Source: Spirochaetota bacterium (GTDB lineage Bacteria > Spirochaetota > Spirochaetia > DSM-27196 > PWMO01). From it: a stretch of DNA of 41,205 nucleotides. Numbering within the stretch: position 1 is the first letter of the stretch; the number at the start of each line of letters is the position of its first letter. A model generated the notes under the pieces. It was given only the letters and a program-made list of their open reading frames with translations. It ran no database searches and was not told the origin of the DNA. A program made the position numbers and the translations under genes. Shown in pieces: positions 1-8,047 of this stretch. The stretch covers positions 1 to 41,205 of the forward strand of contig JAAAOR010000114.1 of assembly GCA_009908735.1 (NCBI GenBank), in the 5' to 3' direction.

Positions 1-62
1 AACTGCGTCAGAATGAAGTTACTGACGAACACGTAGGTTATGATGATGCCGACGTAGCTCAT
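1..62 (-). CDS. rnfA: RnfA, N-terminal fragment (electron transport complex subunit A)
   Basis: Only the first 20 or so codons lie in the window; the gene continues past position 1. The visible N-terminus (MSYVGIIITYVFVSNFILTQ) has the membrane-embedded start typical of RnfA/RsxA, in which a hydrophobic helix is followed by N-F-x-L-x-Q. RnfA is one of the integral membrane subunits of the Rnf complex, which couples electron transfer between ferredoxin and NAD to ion transport. The start codon ATG at 62 overlaps the stop of rnfE in an ATGA arrangement, and an AGGAGG Shine-Dalgarno sequence lies just upstream inside the end of rnfE. The position after rnfE matches the common C-D-G-E-A-B order, so rnfB is expected beyond the edge. 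Identity rests on context plus a short match. Confidence 0.85.
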   Translation of the reverse strand, partial: MSYVGIIITYVFVSNFILTQ

Positions 63-739
63 AGCGTCCTCCTATGCAGCCTCGGACCCCGACACCTCAG
101 AGGCCTTCCGGCGCCCCCCCTGGCGTCCAGGTTTGCCCTCAACGCGTTGAAACCAGCCATGAGGAAGCCGATTGCAAGGAGCGCGCCGGCCGGCAGCGCC
201 ATAACGCGGGCGGGCGAGTCGACGATACCCGGAATCTCGATCGTGCCCTCGAACGCGCCCACCGGAAACAGCGTGACGGTACCGGCTCCGAGCACCTCCC
301 GCACCAGCGCAATGGCCGTGAGCCCGATCGTGAAGCCGACCGCCATGCCAAGAGCGTCAACCGCCGAGCTCGCAGCCGTACTCCTGCTTGCAAAGGCCTC
401 GGCGCGGCCGAGGATGATGCAGTTTACCACGATGAGCTGCACGAACACGCCGAGGGACGCCGAGAGCGCCGGGAGATAGGCCTGCATAGTCAGATCGACG
501 ATGGTCACGAAACTCGCAATGATGACGATGTAGGCGGGAATGCGAACCCTCGGTGGTATGAAATCCTTCAAAAGCGAAACGAACACGTTCGAGCTCAGCA
601 GCACGAACAGCACCGCCGCCCCCATACCGAGGGCGTTGACCACCTGTCCCGAAACCGCAAGGGCGGGACAGAGCCCGAGGGCCATCACGAACACGGGGTT
701 TTCCCGGAATATGCCTTTGTTGAACTCGTCCAGCGTCAC
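59..739 (-). CDS. rnfE: RnfE, integral membrane subunit of the Rnf complex
   Basis: The 226-residue product is very hydrophobic with about six membrane segments and matches RnfE/RsxE/NqrD: residues near 1-20 carry the N-terminal E-N-P-V-F-V-M-A-L-G-L-C-P-A-L-A-V pattern diagnostic of the family. RnfE and RnfA form the antiparallel inner-membrane pair of the ferredoxin:NAD oxidoreductase. The start is GTG at 739, which shares one base with the rnfG stop (TAGTG), indicating translational coupling. The last 17 residues (from about 210) are unusually rich in Arg and Gly and follow a run of seven G on the coding strand; one extra G would instead give a tail ending S-G-S-E-A-A and a TAG stop abutting the rnfA ribosome binding site. 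The true C-terminus is therefore uncertain. Confidence 0.93.
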   Translation of the reverse strand: MTLDEFNKGIFRENPVFVMALGLCPALAVSGQVVNALGMGAAVLFVLLSSNVFVSLLKDFIPPRVRIPAYIVIIASFVTIVDLTMQAYLPALSASLGVFVQLIVVNCIILGRAEAFASRSTAASSAVDALGMAVGFTIGLTAIALVREVLGAGTVTLFPVGAFEGTIEIPGIVDSPARVMALPAGALLAIGFLMAGFNALRANLDARGGAGRPLRCRGPRLHRRTL

Positions 740-1299
740 TACAGCCTCTCTTTCACGAACCGCGAGCCCGCCCGCAGGGCGTCGGCGATGCCCATGAAGG
801 TGACGGTCGAGCCGGAGACCGCCTCCGCTTCTTCGGCGGGCAGGTCGCCCTTGGTGGTGGGAATCGGCTCCTCATCCCCTCTTCCGATAAACTTTCCTTC
901 CATGTAGGCGGGGCGCTCGGCCTCCTTGCCGAGACCGGGCGTCTCGGAGTTCTGCATGAGCACCGCTGAAAAGACCTTCCCGTCGGCGGCAATGCCCGCA
1001 AGGATCTGCATCTCACCGCCGTATCCCGAGCCTGCGAGCTCCACCACATAGCGGGAGGCAGGGGGACTTGATGCGCCCACAGGGTAGTAGGCGCGCACGA
1101 TCTCGCTCTCGTCCTCATCGACGGCGACGCGCTCGCCAACCTCCGCGGCGCGAACGATCCGCCGCAGCGCCGCGTCGAGCGCCTCCTGTCGGTTCTGCGC
1201 GATAACGGGTGCGGTGACCGCATTCACGAGGGCGAGCACCAACGCCGCAACTGCACAGATGATTGCAAGCCGACCACCGATCTCTACGAGCTTTTGCAT
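739..1299 (-). CDS. rnfG: RnfG, periplasmic FMN-binding subunit of the Rnf complex
   Basis: The 186-residue product has one N-terminal membrane anchor (about residues 10-32) and a soluble FMN-binding domain. The E-T-P-G-L-G motif at 119-124 and the flavinylation site S-G-S-T at 162-165 are visible; Thr165 would carry the FMN through a phosphoester bond, a modification made by ApbE in this family. The usual motif is S-G-A-T, so Ala is replaced by Ser here. RnfG passes electrons between the other Rnf flavins and iron-sulfur centres on the outer face of the membrane. The start ATG at 1299 overlaps the rnfD stop (TGATG), and the stop overlaps the rnfE GTG, so the gene sits in the tightly coupled core of the operon. 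No apbE is present in the window. Confidence 0.93.
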   Translation of the reverse strand: MQKLVEIGGRLAIICAVAALVLALVNAVTAPVIAQNRQEALDAALRRIVRAAEVGERVAVDEDESEIVRAYYPVGASSPPASRYVVELAGSGYGGEMQILAGIAADGKVFSAVLMQNSETPGLGKEAERPAYMEGKFIGRGDEEPIPTTKGDLPAEEAEAVSGSTVTFMGIADALRAGSRFVKERL

Positions 1300-2447
1300 C
1301 ACGCTTCCTCTTCCGCGCCGGCTTTGCCGAAGATGCTGGGCTGGGTGTAGCGATTGATCATGGGCGCGGTAATGTTCATGAGAATGATTGCGAGGGATAC
1401 TCCTTCGGGAAATGAGCCGTACACCCGAATGAGGAAGGTGAGAACGCCCGCCCCGGCTCCGTAGATGATCATCCCCTTGGAGGTCGCCGGGGAACTCACC
1501 ATGTCGGTCGCCATGTAGAATATTCCGAGGATAAGCCCGCCGGCGAAGGCGTGAAAGAGCACGTCGCCGGTGAACAGTCCCGTGCCAAGTGGGAGGCCAC
1601 CGAAGAGCCAGGTCAGCACGGCAAAGGAGGTAAAATAGGCCGTGGGGATCTCCCAGGTGATGATGCGCTTGTGAAAGAGATAGATCGTTCCGAGCAGCAG
1701 AAGAAGGGCTGAGACTTCGCCGATGGAGCCGGGAATATTTCCGATGAAGGGGTCGACGTAGCCATTCGGCATGTCGATGCCGAGCGGTCCGAAAATCGTA
1801 TCGTTGAGCCGGCTCGTGATACCGGTGTCGAGCTCGCTTCGCGGGAAACCGATGCGCTCGAGGTAGCGGATGGGGTTGCCGACTGCCCCGCCGGTCTCGA
1901 TGACGCCCGACTTCACCGCGCCGAGGATGGTGGCGCCGCTCTGCGCGTCGGTAGCGGGCAGTGTCGCCGGCATTTTCCAGGACGTCATGTGACCCGTCCA
2001 GGAGAAGAACACGAACACACGGCCGGCAAGCGCGGGGTTCATCCAGTTGTTGCCGAGCCCGCCGAAGGTCCACTTGACCACGGCGACGGCGAACACGGAA
2101 CCGATGATCGGGATATAGGCCGGTATCACGGGAGGCATATTGAGTCCCACCAGAAACCCCGTGAGAACGGCGCTCCCGTCGTGGAGGGTGTTCCCGCGGC
2201 CCATCCACCTCGCGATGACATACTCGGTTCCGGCCGCAGCCGCGGTGGCGGCAATCATCACCCAGAGGGCCGAAACCCCGAATACGTAGATACCCCACGC
2301 AGCCGCAGGCAGCAAACAGGCGCTCACCGACCACATGATCCGCGCCGTAGAGGCTTCATCGTGAAACTGCGGTGAGCTCGTGACGACAAGCTGCTCACGC
2401 AGCGCGTCCTTGTCGATCCGCTGATCAGCTGGTGCCTGCGTACTCAT
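1299..2447 (-). CDS. rnfD: RnfD, membrane subunit with covalent FMN
   Basis: The 382-residue polytopic membrane protein matches RnfD/RsxD/NqrB. Characteristic stretches are the D-G-S-A-V-L-T-G-F-L segment near residue 90, the N-N-W-M-N-P-A-L-A-G-R segment near 133-143, and the covalent-flavin motif S-G-A-T at 170-173, where Thr173 is the expected FMN attachment site. It is part of the ion-translocating core of the Rnf complex. An N-terminal cytoplasmic extension of about 35 residues precedes the first helix. The ATG at 2447 lies 3 nt after the rnfC stop region, and the stop codon overlaps the rnfG start. Length and motifs are normal for the family. Confidence 0.95.
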   Translation of the reverse strand: MSTQAPADQRIDKDALREQLVVTSSPQFHDEASTARIMWSVSACLLPAAAWGIYVFGVSALWVMIAATAAAAGTEYVIARWMGRGNTLHDGSAVLTGFLVGLNMPPVIPAYIPIIGSVFAVAVVKWTFGGLGNNWMNPALAGRVFVFFSWTGHMTSWKMPATLPATDAQSGATILGAVKSGVIETGGAVGNPIRYLERIGFPRSELDTGITSRLNDTIFGPLGIDMPNGYVDPFIGNIPGSIGEVSALLLLLGTIYLFHKRIITWEIPTAYFTSFAVLTWLFGGLPLGTGLFTGDVLFHAFAGGLILGIFYMATDMVSSPATSKGMIIYGAGAGVLTFLIRVYGSFPEGVSLAIILMNITAPMINRYTQPSIFGKAGAEEEA

Positions 2448-2450
2448 CGA

Positions 2451-3773
2451 TCAACCTTTCTTCCGAGCAACCCGCTTGCCGATCCGCATGCCCTGCACGA
2501 GGGGGATATGCGCCGGGCAGACGTAGCTGCAGGCCCCGCATTCGATACAGTCCATGAGCCCGAGCGAGAGTGCCGGCTTGTACTCCTCGTGATCTATGTA
2601 CTTGAACAGAGAGGTCGGCTGCAGTCCCATCGGGCAAGCTGCAATGCACCGGCCGCAGTTGATACAGGGCGTCCGCGGCGCCTCGTTGACCTCCCGTGCG
2701 GTGAGCGCGAGGATTCCCGAGGTTCCCTTGATCAGCGGCACGTCGAGATCGTAGACCGCGAAGCCGGTCATCGGTCCTCCGGCAACCACCTTCTGCGGGA
2801 CTTCGGCGAGACCGCCACACTCTTCGATGAGCTCACCAAAGGTGCTCCCGATGCGTGCCTTGAGGTTGCCGGGCTCGCGCACCGCGCCGCCGGTCACGCT
2901 CACGACACGTTCCATCACCGGTTTGTCGAGAACGACAGCCTCGTAGACCGCGTTCAGGGTGCCCGCGTTGGATACCATGCAACCAACATCTAACGGTAAT
3001 CCGCCCGATGGGACCTCGCGCCCGGTGATCGCCTTGATGAGCTGCTTCTCGCCGCCCTGCGGGTATTTGGTTTCTAGGCTTACGACCCGGAAGTCGAGCC
3101 CCCGGTCTCGCAACCGAGACCGCATCTTTTCGATGACATCGGGCTTGTTCTCCTCGACCCCGATGGCAACATGCTCGACGTCGAGAATGTGCGCCGCGAT
3201 TTCGAGCCCCTCGATGACCTGGTCGGTCATCTCGAGCATCAGTCGGTGGTCCGCCGTGAGGTAGGGCTCGCATTCGACTCCGTTGAGGATCATCCAGTCG
3301 CAGGTCTTGCCTTGGGGAAGGGTGTACTTCACATGGGTTGGGAATGTAGCGCCGCCCATACCGACGACGCCGTTGTCACGGATGGCGGCGAGGAGGGACT
3401 TCACGTCACGGTCGCGCCATTCGGCGGCCATCTGCTGCTTGCCAAGGCGGTCGAACTCACCCTCGAGATCTATGACGACCGCCGTGGTGGCCAGGCCGTT
3501 GGGAAGATAGACCGCGCGTAGTTCCCGTACCACGCCGGGTATGGGCGAGTGGATGTTGGCACTGACGAACCCGGACGCCTTGCCGATCAGCCGGCCCTCG
3601 CGAACCTTGTCGCCGGGACCCACCTGCGCCTCCGCCGGCTTGCCGATATGCTGCTGCAAGGGCACGATGCACTCGGAGGGAACCGCCGCATTCCAGATTC
3701 GTCTCTGCTCGGAGAGCGACTTGCGCTCATATGGATGAACTCCCCCGCGAGGGAAGCTCTTGCGTCCGATCAT
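2451..3773 (-). CDS. rnfC: RnfC, NADH/FMN and 4Fe-4S cluster subunit of the Rnf complex
   Basis: The 440-residue soluble subunit binds NADH and FMN and carries two 4Fe-4S clusters. The N-terminal barrel-sandwich part (G-G-V-H-P near residue 10, H-S-P-I-P-G-V-V near 75) is followed by the flavin/nucleotide region (G-V-V-G-M-G-G-A-T-F-P near 137) and the two ferredoxin-type motifs C-I-N-C-G-R-C-x3-C-P from Cys370 and C-I-E-C-G-A-C-x3-C-P from Cys409. It is the cytoplasmic entry or exit point for electrons to NAD. Its length corresponds to the short form without the long C-terminal repeat region found in E. coli RsxC. The ATG at 3773 overlaps the stop of the upstream membrane-protein gene by 4 nt. 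Confidence 0.96.
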   Translation of the reverse strand: MIGRKSFPRGGVHPYERKSLSEQRRIWNAAVPSECIVPLQQHIGKPAEAQVGPGDKVREGRLIGKASGFVSANIHSPIPGVVRELRAVYLPNGLATTAVVIDLEGEFDRLGKQQMAAEWRDRDVKSLLAAIRDNGVVGMGGATFPTHVKYTLPQGKTCDWMILNGVECEPYLTADHRLMLEMTDQVIEGLEIAAHILDVEHVAIGVEENKPDVIEKMRSRLRDRGLDFRVVSLETKYPQGGEKQLIKAITGREVPSGGLPLDVGCMVSNAGTLNAVYEAVVLDKPVMERVVSVTGGAVREPGNLKARIGSTFGELIEECGGLAEVPQKVVAGGPMTGFAVYDLDVPLIKGTSGILALTAREVNEAPRTPCINCGRCIAACPMGLQPTSLFKYIDHEEYKPALSLGLMDCIECGACSYVCPAHIPLVQGMRIGKRVARKKG

Positions 3774-5329
3774 GCTGCCTGCCTCTTACGATTGAGGACG
3801 GGTGTAGGTCTCCCACTCCCTCCGGTTATCAAAACCCGCATGCCGAGGAAGAGAAATGGGGAAAACGCCAGCAGCGCCTGTAGAGTGTACCGCGCCGGGT
3901 GTGTGTCGAGCGAGTATATCCCCGGTTTTGGAGTTCGCACAACCCCTGAGGGTACGTTCCCGTTGACGAGAAGCGCTCCGATTCCGGTCTCCGGCGCCGT
4001 GAGAACCTCGTCGAGCCACTCGCGATCGTAGCGCAGCATCACCTCTTGCTCACGTACCGTCAACGCCCCCTCTTTACGGAAACGCGACAGGGTCAGCGTT
4101 GAACCAGGGGACGGCACGCCGAAACTCGCCCCGTAGACGAAGCCCTCCTGGTAGGCGCGATGGGCGACGTAGTCGGCAACATGTACCGCGCCGTCTCCAC
4201 CGGAAAGTGCAAGCGCGCCGAGTGTCTCAAGACTCATATCGCCGCGGCCGGTCATGGGAACCGGACGCGGAATGCCGGGGACGCTGCTTTGCGGCAGAAG
4301 CGTCGCGACCAATGGGGTGGAAACCACCAATAGGGCAACCCACGCCGCAGTGGATGCGTAACGGGAGACGGCGGAAATTGCCGCCGGCTTCGCGCGAAGG
4401 GTAACCGGTACAAACAGACGGTGGTCCTGCTTACGTCGCTTGAACACGGCCAGCGCAACCGAGAGGCCGGTCCACGCCGCCAGTCCAACGCTCGAGATGA
4501 GGATCGGTGCAAGGGTAGCAAGGCTTCCGGTTGGGTGGAAGCCGAGCACGATCGCCCAGGTTGCGGCAAGCATGAGCGCGCTGTGTCGCAACTCACGGCG
4601 TCCCGCCGGCCAGTTCCCGTATTGCAGGCGATGGTCGAGGTAGCGTCGGCCGTTGTCGCCAAACATCACCCAGGCAAAGTAGATGAGGGCGGCCGCAACG
4701 AAGGTCCCTCCTCCTCCCAGGGCAACGGTCCCGAGCCAGGGCAGCGCGCCTGCCGTCGCCTGCCGGCGGGTCCGCCCCGCCGGCAGGACCACGGCCGCCA
4801 CGATTGCCGCGAAGCCAATGAGATAGACGGCGCGCAACGGGGTGTGAGACTCGGCGAGCTCCCAGCCGTCTACCCCGCCGACGGCCTCTGCGGCTCGCCG
4901 AACCCGTCTGCGGACCTCACCGAGTTGAGCGTCGGAGCGGAGATATACGATCTCGTACCGCCCGTCGCGACCGCCGGTAAAGATATCGGGCAGGTCACGG
5001 AGAAAGGGATCCCATCGTGGGTCCATGGGCGCAAGCCGCTCGTCGAGATCGATGAGCGGCACCTCTTCGAGGCCGCTGAAGTTGGAAATGCGCACCGTTG
5101 CCGTCCCGCGGCTGAGGACGCCGTCAAATCCCTCGGCACGAAGTGCGCCGACCAGGCCGGGGCGCTCTTCGGCGCGCGGGAGGAGCAGGCTGTAGAACCC
5201 GCTCCACGCGGAGAAGGTTGTTTGCGCGGGCGGCGTAAACAGGAGTAAAGCCGTCGAGGACAGCAGATAGGTTAAAAACAGACACCCGATCAGTGTCGGG
5301 CCGCGCCAGGCAACACCGTGAAGATTCAT
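3770..5329 (-). CDS. Unrecognised polytopic membrane protein, co-transcribed with rnf
   Basis: I do not recognise this 519-residue protein. It has an N-terminal membrane helix (about 12-31), a soluble region of roughly 130 residues facing one side, then six further hydrophobic segments (around 168-186, 195-222, 250-264, 270-296, 322-342 and near 483-502), with a second soluble region of roughly 120 residues before the last helix. No catalytic signature or cofactor-binding motif stands out. It overlaps rnfC by 4 nt (ATGA) and starts 8 nt after the stop of the PAP2-family gene, so it is translationally coupled to the Rnf genes. An accessory, assembly or regulatory role for Rnf is possible but is only inferred from position. 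Confidence refers to the gene being real. Confidence 0.85.
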   Translation of the reverse strand: MNLHGVAWRGPTLIGCLFLTYLLSSTALLLFTPPAQTTFSAWSGFYSLLLPRAEERPGLVGALRAEGFDGVLSRGTATVRISNFSGLEEVPLIDLDERLAPMDPRWDPFLRDLPDIFTGGRDGRYEIVYLRSDAQLGEVRRRVRRAAEAVGGVDGWELAESHTPLRAVYLIGFAAIVAAVVLPAGRTRRQATAGALPWLGTVALGGGGTFVAAALIYFAWVMFGDNGRRYLDHRLQYGNWPAGRRELRHSALMLAATWAIVLGFHPTGSLATLAPILISSVGLAAWTGLSVALAVFKRRKQDHRLFVPVTLRAKPAAISAVSRYASTAAWVALLVVSTPLVATLLPQSSVPGIPRPVPMTGRGDMSLETLGALALSGGDGAVHVADYVAHRAYQEGFVYGASFGVPSPGSTLTLSRFRKEGALTVREQEVMLRYDREWLDEVLTAPETGIGALLVNGNVPSGVVRTPKPGIYSLDTHPARYTLQALLAFSPFLFLGMRVLITGGSGRPTPVLNRKRQAA

Positions 5330-5337
5330 TGGACTTG

Positions 5338-5817
5338 TTACAGCAGACTAAAACCGGTGGCGATGAAGAACCCGAGCAGCACGCCGACCGAAACCTCGGC
5401 AGGGGTGTGGCCGTTTACCTCACGTACGGCTTTGAAACGGATACCCACCTTGTCTCGAAGCTCGAGCCCGAGCCGGTTGAGCGCCTGGGCCTGCGAACCT
5501 GCAGCACGACGGACACCCAGAGCGTCTCGAATGATGAGCATCCCATAAAAGAGCGCCAACGTAAACAACGGGGAAGACAGTCCGTACACGAATCCCATGG
5601 AGGTCGCCAGAGAGGTTACCAGGGAGGCATGACTCGAGGGCATGCCGCCGGTTTTCCAGAATATGGTTTGCGCCACGTCCTTCGAGTCCGCTGTCCGGCT
5701 CCGCAGCGTCTCGATAACGGCTTTCAAAACCTGAGCGAGAAACCAGCTGAAGAAGGCCGATAGGAACACCGGTCCTGCAAACAGCTCGTACAACGCACCT
5801 TCCCCATGCGGTTCCAT
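5338..5817 (-). CDS. Divergent PAP2 family (DUF212) membrane protein
   Basis: The 159-residue protein contains the three conserved segments of the divergent PAP2 family: G-G-M-P-S-S-H-A-S, then R-D-A-L-G-V-R-R-x2-G-x-Q-A-x2-L-N, and G-H-T-P-x-E-V-x3-G-x2-L-G. Family members are small membrane proteins distantly related to acid phosphatases; their substrates are not established. An ATG at 5826 is also in frame, but 5817 is preferred because a sigma70-like promoter (TTGACA, 17 nt, AAGAAT) ends exactly 7 nt before it, which would give a leaderless mRNA; neither start has a well-placed Shine-Dalgarno sequence. It is the first gene of the unit leading into the rnf genes. Confidence 0.85.
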   Translation of the reverse strand: MEPHGEGALYELFAGPVFLSAFFSWFLAQVLKAVIETLRSRTADSKDVAQTIFWKTGGMPSSHASLVTSLATSMGFVYGLSSPLFTLALFYGMLIIRDALGVRRAAGSQAQALNRLGLELRDKVGIRFKAVREVNGHTPAEVSVGVLLGFFIATGFSLL

Positions 5818-5824
5818 TGACCTC

Positions 5825-5876
5825 ATTCTTTGGAGCCACGGGTGGTTTGTCAAGCACGCGTCTCCCGTGAGAGACT
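5825..5876. promoter_or_regulatory. Divergent promoter pair with overlapping -35 boxes
   Basis: On the minus strand TTGACA (5848-5853) and AAGAAT (5825-5830) are 17 nt apart and the -10 ends 7 nt before the ATG at 5817. On the plus strand TTGTCA (5847-5852) and GAGACT (5871-5876) are 18 nt apart and the -10 ends 6 nt before the GTG at 5883. The two -35 boxes occupy nearly the same bases, because TTGTCAA reads as TTGACAA on the other strand. This predicts mutually exclusive polymerase binding and leaderless messages in both directions. The minus promoter is strong by eye; the plus -10 is weak. Confidence 0.5.
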
Positions 5877-5882
5877 CGGACG

Positions 5883-7091
5883 GTGAGCGTAGAACGCAAG
5901 TTCCTGCCCCTCGGCGAGCATGACGAGGGGCGCCGCCTCGACCGCATCCTGCGTCGCCTGCTCGGCGATGTATCGCTTGGCCGCATCTATACTCTGATCC
6001 GCAAGGGGGGCATTCGGGTGAGCGGCAAGCGCAGGGCTGCCTCCTACCGGATAGAGCGCGGCGACATCCTGGAGCTACCCGAGGAGATTGCCCCGGCACA
6101 CGCCGTCGCCCGCGGCGACGTAGGAACCCCCGGCGCCCCGAACGCCGGCGGGAGGATCCCGCCGGAGCTTGCCGACCGTGTCATCTACGAGAACGAGCAT
6201 ATCCTCGCCGTCGACAAACCGGCCGGAATGCCCGTGCACGGGGAGGACGGGCTGCTTGCGGCCCTCCGTCCCTACCTCGAGGGCGGAGCACGGAAGAGCA
6301 TCTCCTTCCGGCCCGGCCCCATTCACCGCCTCGACCGCAACACCTCGGGCCTCATGCTCTTCCCCCGGTCCCTGCGTGGGTCGCAGCGAGCCTCCGAGCT
6401 CCTGCGCGCCGGCCGACTCGTGAAGGGCTACCTCGCCGTGCTTTCCGGACGCCTCTCTGCGATCGAGGTCTGGGAGGACACTCTCGAGCGCGACCGCTCC
6501 CGGAACGTCACGCGGGTCACTCACGTGGCACCCGGTGGGCAGGCCGGCGCGGCACCCCGGGGAGGCGCCGACAAGACCGCGGAGACGGGGGACGCCGCCC
6601 GACATGCACGCTCGGTCGCCGCACCGCTTTATCGTGGTGCGAGTGGCACGGGAGGCGACGCGGGGGTGACGCTCGCCCTCATCCGCATCGAGACGGGGCG
6701 CACTCACCAGATCCGCGCGCAGGCCGAAGCACACGGCTACCCGCTCATAGGTGACACGAAATACGGCGGCCACCGCGGGCGCGAGGGCGGAGCGGCGGGC
6801 CCGGCCGACGTCTATTTCCTGCATGCAGCCGTACTCATAAATCGCGACCCCGATCAGATCTTTCCCGAGGCTGTGATCTGCGCTCCACCGCGCGGAGAAC
6901 GCCGGCGAGCGCTTGCAACACGCCTCGGTGTATCTCCGACTGAAGGGGAGCGCGCTGGTGCCACCGAGACCGGCCTCGCGCCCGCGGATGCGGCTTCCCC
7001 GACTGCTTCGGAGCTCGACGCAGCGTTGGCATGCCCCGCGCTCTCCGACTCTCTTCTTGAGCTCGTATACAAAGAGTCCGGCAACCAATAG
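5883..7091 (+). CDS. RluC/RluD-type 23S rRNA pseudouridine synthase
   Basis: The product (402 residues, GTG start) converts uridines in RNA to pseudouridine. An S4-like RNA-binding region spans about residues 15-65, and the catalytic domain contains D-K-P-A-G-M-P-V-H (111-119) and the H-R-L-D-R-N-T-S-G motif with catalytic Asp151; R-I-E-T-G-R-T-H-Q-I-R lies further on. RluA-family members normally have about 300-330 residues. The excess here is a low-complexity Gly/Ala-rich insert near 218-258 and a tail of about 50 residues. Which uridines it modifies cannot be told. There is no good Shine-Dalgarno sequence; the start is supported by the promoter geometry. The next gene begins 11 nt downstream. 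Confidence 0.9.
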   Translation: MSVERKFLPLGEHDEGRRLDRILRRLLGDVSLGRIYTLIRKGGIRVSGKRRAASYRIERGDILELPEEIAPAHAVARGDVGTPGAPNAGGRIPPELADRVIYENEHILAVDKPAGMPVHGEDGLLAALRPYLEGGARKSISFRPGPIHRLDRNTSGLMLFPRSLRGSQRASELLRAGRLVKGYLAVLSGRLSAIEVWEDTLERDRSRNVTRVTHVAPGGQAGAAPRGGADKTAETGDAARHARSVAAPLYRGASGTGGDAGVTLALIRIETGRTHQIRAQAEAHGYPLIGDTKYGGHRGREGGAAGPADVYFLHAAVLINRDPDQIFPEAVICAPPRGERRRALATRLGVSPTEGERAGATETGLAPADAASPTASELDAALACPALSDSLLELVYKESGNQ

Positions 7092-7102
7092 AATATGGCA
7101 GA

Positions 7103-7972
7103 ATGATCAGGTTTCTCGGCAAGATTATCTGGCGATTTCGTGGCATTCGTGTGTTTGCCCTCGTCGGCAAGAGCGGCACCGGAAAGAGCTTCCGGGCGAA
7201 GCTCATCATGCAGAAGTACAGTATCGATCTTCTCATCGACGACGGCCTTCTGATCCGTGACCAGAAGATCATCGCCGGGAAGTCGGCAAAGCGGGAGAAG
7301 GCCTACCTCGCCGCGGTCAAAACCGCGCTCTTCACCGACAAGGAGCATCGCCGTGCCGTCCGCCACGCCCTCGAGCGGGAGAACTTCAAGCGGGTGCTCA
7401 TCATCGGGACCTCAGAGCGCATGGTCTACAAGATCGCGGAGGCGCTGAAGCTGCCCGCACCCTCACGGATCGTGCGCATCGAGGACGTCGCGACCGCCGA
7501 GGAGATCGGCACCGCCATCAACTATCGCCGCGTGCAGGGAAGCCATGTTATCCCCGTTCCCTCGATTGAGGTGCGCAGGAACTACCCGCGCACGATGGCC
7601 GATTCCGTCCGCATTCTCTGGCGCAAGGGCGTGGGGCTATTCCGTCAGCAGGAGATCTACGAGAAGAGCGTCGTACGCCCGGACTTCAGCAGCAAGGGCC
7701 GGGTCACGATATCGGAGGCGGCGCTCAGTCAGATGATCATGCACTGCATCGACGAATACGCCCCCGAAACCAGCATTCGCAAGGTGCAGGTCAAGAACGA
7801 GGCGACCGGCTATCGCATCACGGTGTTCCTCGACGTTCCTTTCGGTAGCCCGCTCGCGGTCACCCTTCACAACATGCAGAGCTATACTATCGAAAACATC
7901 GAGAAATTCACGGGGATTATCATTAAAGAGTTGAACATCATCGTGAGCAATGTGACCGAAACAGCCACGTGA
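7103..7972 (+). CDS. P-loop protein with C-terminal Asp23/Gls24-like domain
   Basis: The 289-residue protein starts with a short basic stretch and a Walker A motif G-K-S-G-T-G-K-S at 22-29, followed by an alpha/beta region (I-D-D-G-L-L-I-R near 45, R-V-L-I-I-G-T-S-E near 97) that looks like a nucleotide-binding domain. The last 100 residues, from about R-V-T-I-S-E-A-A-L, have the alternating pattern of the Asp23/Gls24 family (alkaline-shock or envelope-stress proteins), including V-K-N-E-A-T-G-Y-x-I and the terminal helix with I-K-E-L-N-I-I-V. Function is unknown. It lies 11 nt after the pseudouridine synthase and is probably co-transcribed with it. The domain reading is from pattern recognition, so moderate certainty. 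Confidence 0.8.
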   Translation: MIRFLGKIIWRFRGIRVFALVGKSGTGKSFRAKLIMQKYSIDLLIDDGLLIRDQKIIAGKSAKREKAYLAAVKTALFTDKEHRRAVRHALERENFKRVLIIGTSERMVYKIAEALKLPAPSRIVRIEDVATAEEIGTAINYRRVQGSHVIPVPSIEVRRNYPRTMADSVRILWRKGVGLFRQQEIYEKSVVRPDFSSKGRVTISEAALSQMIMHCIDEYAPETSIRKVQVKNEATGYRITVFLDVPFGSPLAVTLHNMQSYTIENIEKFTGIIIKELNIIVSNVTETAT

Positions 7973-8047
7973 GCGAGACGCCGGAGTAGCGCCTGAAGTT
8001 TACCCAGGTAACGTGCCGACACTCATAAAGAGCATGGAGGTAAGGTG

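Noticed and set aside
5883..7091. Treating the Gly/Ala-rich insert in the pseudouridine synthase as a frameshift
   Set aside because: The conserved motifs on both sides are in the same frame, so the insert is a low-complexity loop and not a frame error.
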